The position numbers and the translations under genes are program-made. Shown in pieces: positions 60,166 through 64,000 of a stretch of DNA of 64,000 bases (positions are counted from its first letter, which is position 1; every line of letters starts with the position of its first letter). The stretch lies in the NCBI RefSeq assembly GCF_001425265.1, contig NZ_LMEC01000021.1, positions 372,001 to 436,000 on the forward strand, written 5' to 3'. Origin of the DNA: Massilia sp. Root418. GTDB lineage: Bacteria; Pseudomonadota; Gammaproteobacteria; Burkholderiales; Burkholderiaceae_D. The notes under the pieces were generated by a model. The model saw nothing but the letters and a program-made list of their open reading frames with translations, did not search any database and had not been told where the DNA came from.

Positions 60166-61614
60166 ATGAAACTGAAGGATTCAAGCTTGTTCCGCGAGCG
60201 AGCCTATCTCGGCGGTCAATGGATCGACGCCGACGATGGCAAAACGCTGGCGGTGTGCAACCCTGCAACAGGGGAGTTGCTGGCCGATGTGGCAGCGGTA
60301 GGCGCGGCGGAGGCGCAGCGCGCTGTCGCGCATGCCGTAACGGCGCAGAAGCAATGGCAGTGCCTGAGTGGCAAGGAGCGGGCGGAATTGCTGCGGGCCT
60401 GGTTCAACGCCATCCTGGCCAATATTGACGATCTAGCGCTCATCATGACGCTTGAGCAGGGCAAGCCGCTGAGCGAGGCCAGGGGCGAGATCCAGTACGC
60501 GGCGTCGTTCGTTGAATGGTATGCGGAAGAGGCCAAGCGCATCGCCGGTGAAATCCTGCCCCATCCGGAGAGAAACCACCAGATTTCCGTACTGAAGCAG
60601 CCGGTGGGAGTCTGTGCAGCAATCACCCCCTGGAACTTCCCGGCGGCGATGATCACCCGTAAAGTCGCGCCTGCCCTGGCAGCGGGCTGTGCAATGATTG
60701 TCAAGCCCGCTGAGTTGACGCCGCTGTCGGCGCTCGCGCTGGCCGCGCTGGCCGAACGGGCCGGCATTCCGGGCAGCGTGCTGCAAGTGCTGGTGGGCGA
60801 CTCGCGGGCCATCGGTGGCGTGATGACCGCCAGCCCCGACGTGCGCAAGCTCTCGTTTACCGGCTCCACCGAGGTCGGCCGCGTGCTGATGGCCCAGTCG
60901 GCGCCGACCATCAAGCGCCTGTCGCTTGAACTTGGCGGCAATGCGCCGTTTATTGTGTTTGACGATGCGGACATTGAACGGGCCGTGGACGGCGCCATCA
61001 AGGCGAAGTTCCGCAACAGTGGCCAGACCTGCGTGTGCGTCAACCGTTTCCTGGTGCAGGACGCCGTCTACGACCAATTCACGATGGCGCTTGCCAGCCG
61101 GGTGCGCATGCTCAAGGTGGGCAATGGCCTGGAAGCGGACGTGGCGCAGGGGCCGCTGATTGACAGCCGGGCGCTGGCCAAGGTGGAAGCGCTGATCGGC
61201 GACGCCCTGGAAGGTGGCGCCACGGTGCTGGCGGGCGGCGCGCGGCATGCCGCCGGCGGCACCTTCTTCCAGCCGACAGTGCTGGCGGACGTTACGCCGG
61301 CAATGCGGCTCGCGAGGGAAGAGATATTCGGACCGGTCGCTGCGGTATTCCGCTTTAGTACCGAAGCCGAAGCCATCCGGATGGCCAACGACACCGAGTT
61401 CGGTCTGGCCGCTTACTTCTACACCAACGACCTCGGCCGTCGCCGCCGCGTTGCCGAAGCGCTGGAATGCGGCATGGTAGGGATTAACACCGGCGTCATT
61501 TCCAATGAGGTCGCGCCGTTTGGCGGAGTCAAGCAATCGGGCCTGGGACGTGAAGGTTCCCATTTCGGCATCGACGAATACCTCGAGATCAAATACCTGT
61601 GCGAACAGGTCTAG
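60166..61614 (+). CDS. NAD(P)-dependent aldehyde dehydrogenase, succinate-semialdehyde type
   Basis: A 482-residue ALDH with GabD-like features: LGGQWIDADDGKTLAVCNPATGE, then PWNFPAAMITRKVAPALAAGC and FTGSTEVGRVLM. Catalytic Glu255 is in LSLELGGNAPF and Cys289 in SGQTCVCVNRF, the double-Cys pattern of succinate-semialdehyde dehydrogenases. It oxidises an aldehyde to an acid in the cytosol. A strong promoter precedes it. An Fe-alcohol dehydrogenase follows after 17 bases and could supply the aldehyde. The substrate could also be glutarate semialdehyde or a hydroxy-aldehyde. Confidence 0.88.
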   Translation: MKLKDSSLFRERAYLGGQWIDADDGKTLAVCNPATGELLADVAAVGAAEAQRAVAHAVTAQKQWQCLSGKERAELLRAWFNAILANIDDLALIMTLEQGKPLSEARGEIQYAASFVEWYAEEAKRIAGEILPHPERNHQISVLKQPVGVCAAITPWNFPAAMITRKVAPALAAGCAMIVKPAELTPLSALALAALAERAGIPGSVLQVLVGDSRAIGGVMTASPDVRKLSFTGSTEVGRVLMAQSAPTIKRLSLELGGNAPFIVFDDADIERAVDGAIKAKFRNSGQTCVCVNRFLVQDAVYDQFTMALASRVRMLKVGNGLEADVAQGPLIDSRALAKVEALIGDALEGGATVLAGGARHAAGGTFFQPTVLADVTPAMRLAREEIFGPVAAVFRFSTEAEAIRMANDTEFGLAAYFYTNDLGRRRRVAEALECGMVGINTGVISNEVAPFGGVKQSGLGREGSHFGIDEYLEIKYLCEQV

Positions 61615-61631
61615 TGCTGACTGGAAGAGAC

Positions 61632-62786
61632 ATGACAAGCTTCGAATTTCAAACTGTCCCGCGCTTTATTATTGAGTTTGGCGGCGCCCGCCGGCTCGGC
61701 GCCATCTTGCGGGAACGCTATCCGCTGCGCCGTCTGTGCCTGGTCACCGATGCTTTCCTTCACAACAGCGGCCTGCTCACCCCGGCACTGGCCAGCTTGC
61801 GGGAGCAAGGCTGGGAAGTCTGCGTGATCGACGACGTGGTGGCCGACCCGCCGGAAGCGGTGGTGGCGGCGGCGGCCGCCCGCGCCCGTGCGGCCGGCGC
61901 GGAGATCATTGTGGGCCTGGGCGGCGGATCATCATTGGACGTGGCAAAACTCATTGCGGTCCTGGCGGCATCCGGCCAGCCGCTTGACGATATGTACGGC
62001 GTGGGCAAGGTGACAGGGCCGCGGCTGCCGCTGGTGCAAATTCCTACCACCGCCGGCACCGGCTCCGAAGTGACGCCGATTTCCATCGTCACTACCGGCG
62101 AAACCACCAAGGCCGGCATCGTGTCGCCGCATCTGTACGCCGACCTTGCCATTCTCGACGCCGAGCTCACCGTCGGTCTGCCGGCCAGGATCACGGCAGC
62201 CACCGGCATGGATGCGATGGTGCATGCGATCGAGGCGTACACCAGCCGGGTCCGTAAAAATCCGATGTCGGACATGCTGGCAATGCAGGCAATCAAAATC
62301 ATGGCGGACAATTTGCTGCCTGCATGCCGGGATGGCAACAACCATCGTGCGCGTGAAGGCATGCTGCTGGGCGCCATGCTGGCAGGCCAGGCCTTCGCCA
62401 ATGCGCCGGTCGCTGCCGTGCATGCGCTGGCTTATCCGCTGGGCGGGATATTCCATGTTCCACACGGTGCCTCCAACGTGCTGGTCCTGCCGCATGTGCT
62501 GCGTTTCAACCTGCCGGCTGCGCACGCGCTCTATGCCGAGCTTGCTGATGTGGCGGTGCCGGGTTGCAAGGGCAGCACCGAAGCGCGCGCGCTGGCGCTC
62601 GTCCAGTACCTGGAGGGGCTTGCCGAGGCAACCCAGATGGTGACCACCCTGCGCCAGGTTGGCGTCAAGGTAACCGATCTGCCCCGGCTGGCGAACAGCG
62701 CCATGCTGCAAACCCGCCTGCTCGCCAACAATCCGCGTGAGGTGACGGAAAGCGCCGCCCTGGCCATTTATCAAGCGGCTTTCTGA
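61632..62786 (+). CDS. Iron-containing alcohol dehydrogenase (group III)
   Basis: A 384-residue Fe-ADH. The NAD-binding GGGS motif is in IVGLGGGSSLDVAKLIA, PTTAGTGSEVTPIS follows, and the metal ligands fall in GMDAMVHAIEAYTS, AAVHALAYPLGG and FHVPHGASN. Family members act on 1,3-propanediol, 4-hydroxybutyrate or maleylacetate. With the upstream succinate-semialdehyde-type dehydrogenase it could convert 4-hydroxybutyrate to succinate; this is inference. Start ATG 61632 is preceded by GGAAGAG. Confidence 0.9.
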   Translation: MTSFEFQTVPRFIIEFGGARRLGAILRERYPLRRLCLVTDAFLHNSGLLTPALASLREQGWEVCVIDDVVADPPEAVVAAAAARARAAGAEIIVGLGGGSSLDVAKLIAVLAASGQPLDDMYGVGKVTGPRLPLVQIPTTAGTGSEVTPISIVTTGETTKAGIVSPHLYADLAILDAELTVGLPARITAATGMDAMVHAIEAYTSRVRKNPMSDMLAMQAIKIMADNLLPACRDGNNHRAREGMLLGAMLAGQAFANAPVAAVHALAYPLGGIFHVPHGASNVLVLPHVLRFNLPAAHALYAELADVAVPGCKGSTEARALALVQYLEGLAEATQMVTTLRQVGVKVTDLPRLANSAMLQTRLLANNPREVTESAALAIYQAAF

Positions 62787-62834
62787 CCGCCCAATACGCC
62801 CTCGCGGGCATCCATCGACACTACTGGAGGAGCG

Positions 62835-63605
62835 ATGACAGACGTCATCTTGGAGACGCGCAACCTGACGAAACAGTTCAGGGGATTCACGGCCGTCAAT
62901 GCAGTCAACCTGAAGGTCCAGCGTGGCCATATCCATGCCTTGATCGGCCCGAACGGCGCCGGCAAGACCACCTGTTTTAATTTGCTGACGAAATTCCTGA
63001 CGCCGACTTCCGGCGCCATCCTGTACAACGGCCAGGACATCACGGGCTTGAGGCCGGAGCGCATCGCCGATCGCGGCGTGATCCGGTCCTTCCAGATTTC
63101 TGCCGTCTTCCCGCATCTGACCGTGCTGGAAAACGTGCGTATCGGATTGCAGCGCGCGCTGGGGACGTCCTTCCATTTCTGGAAGAGCGAGGCCACGCTC
63201 TACAAGCTCAACGAGCGTGCCCGCGAGCTGCTGGCAACGGTCGACCTGGAGCGCTTCGCCGATACGGTCACGGTGGATCTGCCCTATGGCCGCAAGCGCG
63301 CGCTGGAAATTGCCACCACCCTGGCCATGGAACCGGAGCTGATGCTGCTGGACGAGCCGACGCAGGGCATGGGCCACGAAGACGTGCACCGCGTGACCGA
63401 ATTGATCAAGAGGGTTTCCGCCAACCGCACCATTTTAATGGTGGAGCACAACATGAGCGTGGTGTCTGGCATCTGCGACAAGATCTCGGTCTTGCAGCGC
63501 GGAGCCCTGCTGGCCGAGGGAAGCTATGACGAAGTGTCGAACAACCCCCAGGTGATGGAAGCCTATATGGGCACCAGCGCGGTGGCATTGGAAGGAGCGC
63601 ATTGA
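62835..63605 (+). CDS. livG: Branched-chain amino acid-type ABC transporter ATPase, LivG-like
   Basis: A 256-residue ATPase. Walker A is GPNGAGKTT, the signature region reads VDLPYGRKRALE (a form common in LivG), and Walker B is LMLLDEPTQGMG. GGAGGAG precedes the ATG. The SSADH/Fe-ADH/ABC order suggests the transporter imports the substrate of the dehydrogenases. The stop overlaps the livF start (ATTGATGG). Confidence 0.9.
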   Translation: MTDVILETRNLTKQFRGFTAVNAVNLKVQRGHIHALIGPNGAGKTTCFNLLTKFLTPTSGAILYNGQDITGLRPERIADRGVIRSFQISAVFPHLTVLENVRIGLQRALGTSFHFWKSEATLYKLNERARELLATVDLERFADTVTVDLPYGRKRALEIATTLAMEPELMLLDEPTQGMGHEDVHRVTELIKRVSANRTILMVEHNMSVVSGICDKISVLQRGALLAEGSYDEVSNNPQVMEAYMGTSAVALEGAH

Positions 63606-64000
63606 TGGGCACGCCTGCATTGGAAATCCGAAAGCTGCAAGCGTGGTACGGCGAATCCCACATTTTGCATAACGTCAATCTGGTGGTGCAGCCGGGCGAA
63701 GTGGTGACACTGCTGGGCCGCAACGGCGCCGGGCGCACCACCACGCTACGGGCCATCATGGGACTGACCGGTGAGCGCACGGGCTCGATCAAGGTGAACG
63801 GCGTCGAGTCGATCGGCCTGCCCACACACAAGGTGGCGCATCTCGGCATCGGCTACTGCCCGGAGGAGCGCGGCATTTTCGCTTCGCTCTCGACGGAAGA
63901 GAACCTGCTGCTGCCGCCCGCTGTTTCCAGGACGGAGCGCGGCATGCCGATCGAAGAAATCTACGCCATGTTCCCCAACTTGCAGGAGCGCCGCCATAGC
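63605..64000 (+). CDS. livF: Branched-chain amino acid-type ABC transporter ATPase, LivF-like (3' truncated by window)
   Basis: The first 132 codons of a LivF-type ATPase (MGTPALEIRKLQAWYGESHILHNVNL as start). The Walker A region reads LLGRNGAGRTTT, so the usual P-loop Lys is Arg. I recall this variant in other LivF proteins, so it is probably functional. GIGYCPEERGIFASLSTEENLLLP matches the Q-loop region. The gene continues past base 64000. Its ATG overlaps the livG stop. Confidence 0.9.
   Translation, partial: MGTPALEIRKLQAWYGESHILHNVNLVVQPGEVVTLLGRNGAGRTTTLRAIMGLTGERTGSIKVNGVESIGLPTHKVAHLGIGYCPEERGIFASLSTEENLLLPPAVSRTERGMPIEEIYAMFPNLQERRHS

Overview
The window reads as a piece of chromosome from a high-GC Gram-negative betaproteobacterium. 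An Oxalobacteraceae member of the Massilia/Duganella/Pseudoduganella type is my best guess. It rests on the gene families (Pqi/Mce outer-envelope system, TonB receptor, Liv-type ABC cassettes, many LysR regulators), the codon use, and a dispersed GGCGGGTTA...TAACCCGCC palindrome. This is inference, because no rRNA or other marker gene is present. I saw no tRNA, rRNA, IS element, prophage or CRISPR array. Coding density is high, and the only gene-free stretch above 300 bases is a tandem-repeat array at 11.8-12.3 kb.

Layout. 0-3.9 kb: the end of a reductive pyrimidine-degradation locus (dihydropyrimidinase, then a ureidopropionase-type amidohydrolase), followed by an overlapping PAS-GGDEF-EAL gene. 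3.9-7.5 kb: pqiABC. 7.6-11.8 kb: a terC/terB-like pair opposite nhaR, then a LysR/TauE pair. 11.8-12.3 kb: the array. 12.3-14.1 kb: LysR and a histidine-phosphatase-like protein. 14.2-24.3 kb: a GntR/FadR regulator facing a TonB receptor, an enolase-superfamily enzyme and a complete five-gene Dpp/Opp-type ABC transporter, which looks like an uptake-and-catabolism locus for an unidentified compound. 24.5-30.3 kb: purine ring degradation (an UraD-AllC fusion, a LysR regulator and membrane urate oxidase PuuD), plus an unusual M20 protein and a small thioesterase. 30.3-35.8 kb: NIPSNAP protein, YidD, a secreted retropepsin-like protease, a Rpn-type nuclease and an S9 peptidase.

35.9-40.7 kb: a substrate-binding protein followed directly by two hybrid histidine kinases. 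40.8-45.9 kb: a secreted protein of unknown function, a GH24 lysozyme and DNA polymerase II diverging from an intergenic region with a LexA box, and a GST. 45.9-50.2 kb: secreted GH42 beta-galactosidase, a small unknown protein and a secreted copper-radical (galactose/glyoxal) oxidase. 50.4-56.5 kb: a tandem double-TetR protein, a lipoprotein plus secreted SurE, a PAS hybrid kinase and an exported CMD-family protein. 56.6-59.1 kb: an oxidoreductase/LysR pair and a GNAT enzyme. 59.1-64 kb: an IclR-type regulator facing an aldehyde dehydrogenase, an iron alcohol dehydrogenase and livG/livF, the last cut by the window edge. The dehydrogenase pair would fit oxidation of a hydroxyacid or alcohol such as 4-hydroxybutyrate.

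Themes: nucleobase nitrogen salvage at two sites, many divergent regulator/target pairs with visible inverted repeats between them, and several proteins in which expected catalytic or output parts are missing or duplicated. No single locus is plainly a new defence or mobile system. The best candidates for undescribed biology are the repeat array, the SBP plus two-kinase cluster, the TonB/enolase/ABC locus, the degenerate M20 protein and the double-TetR regulator.
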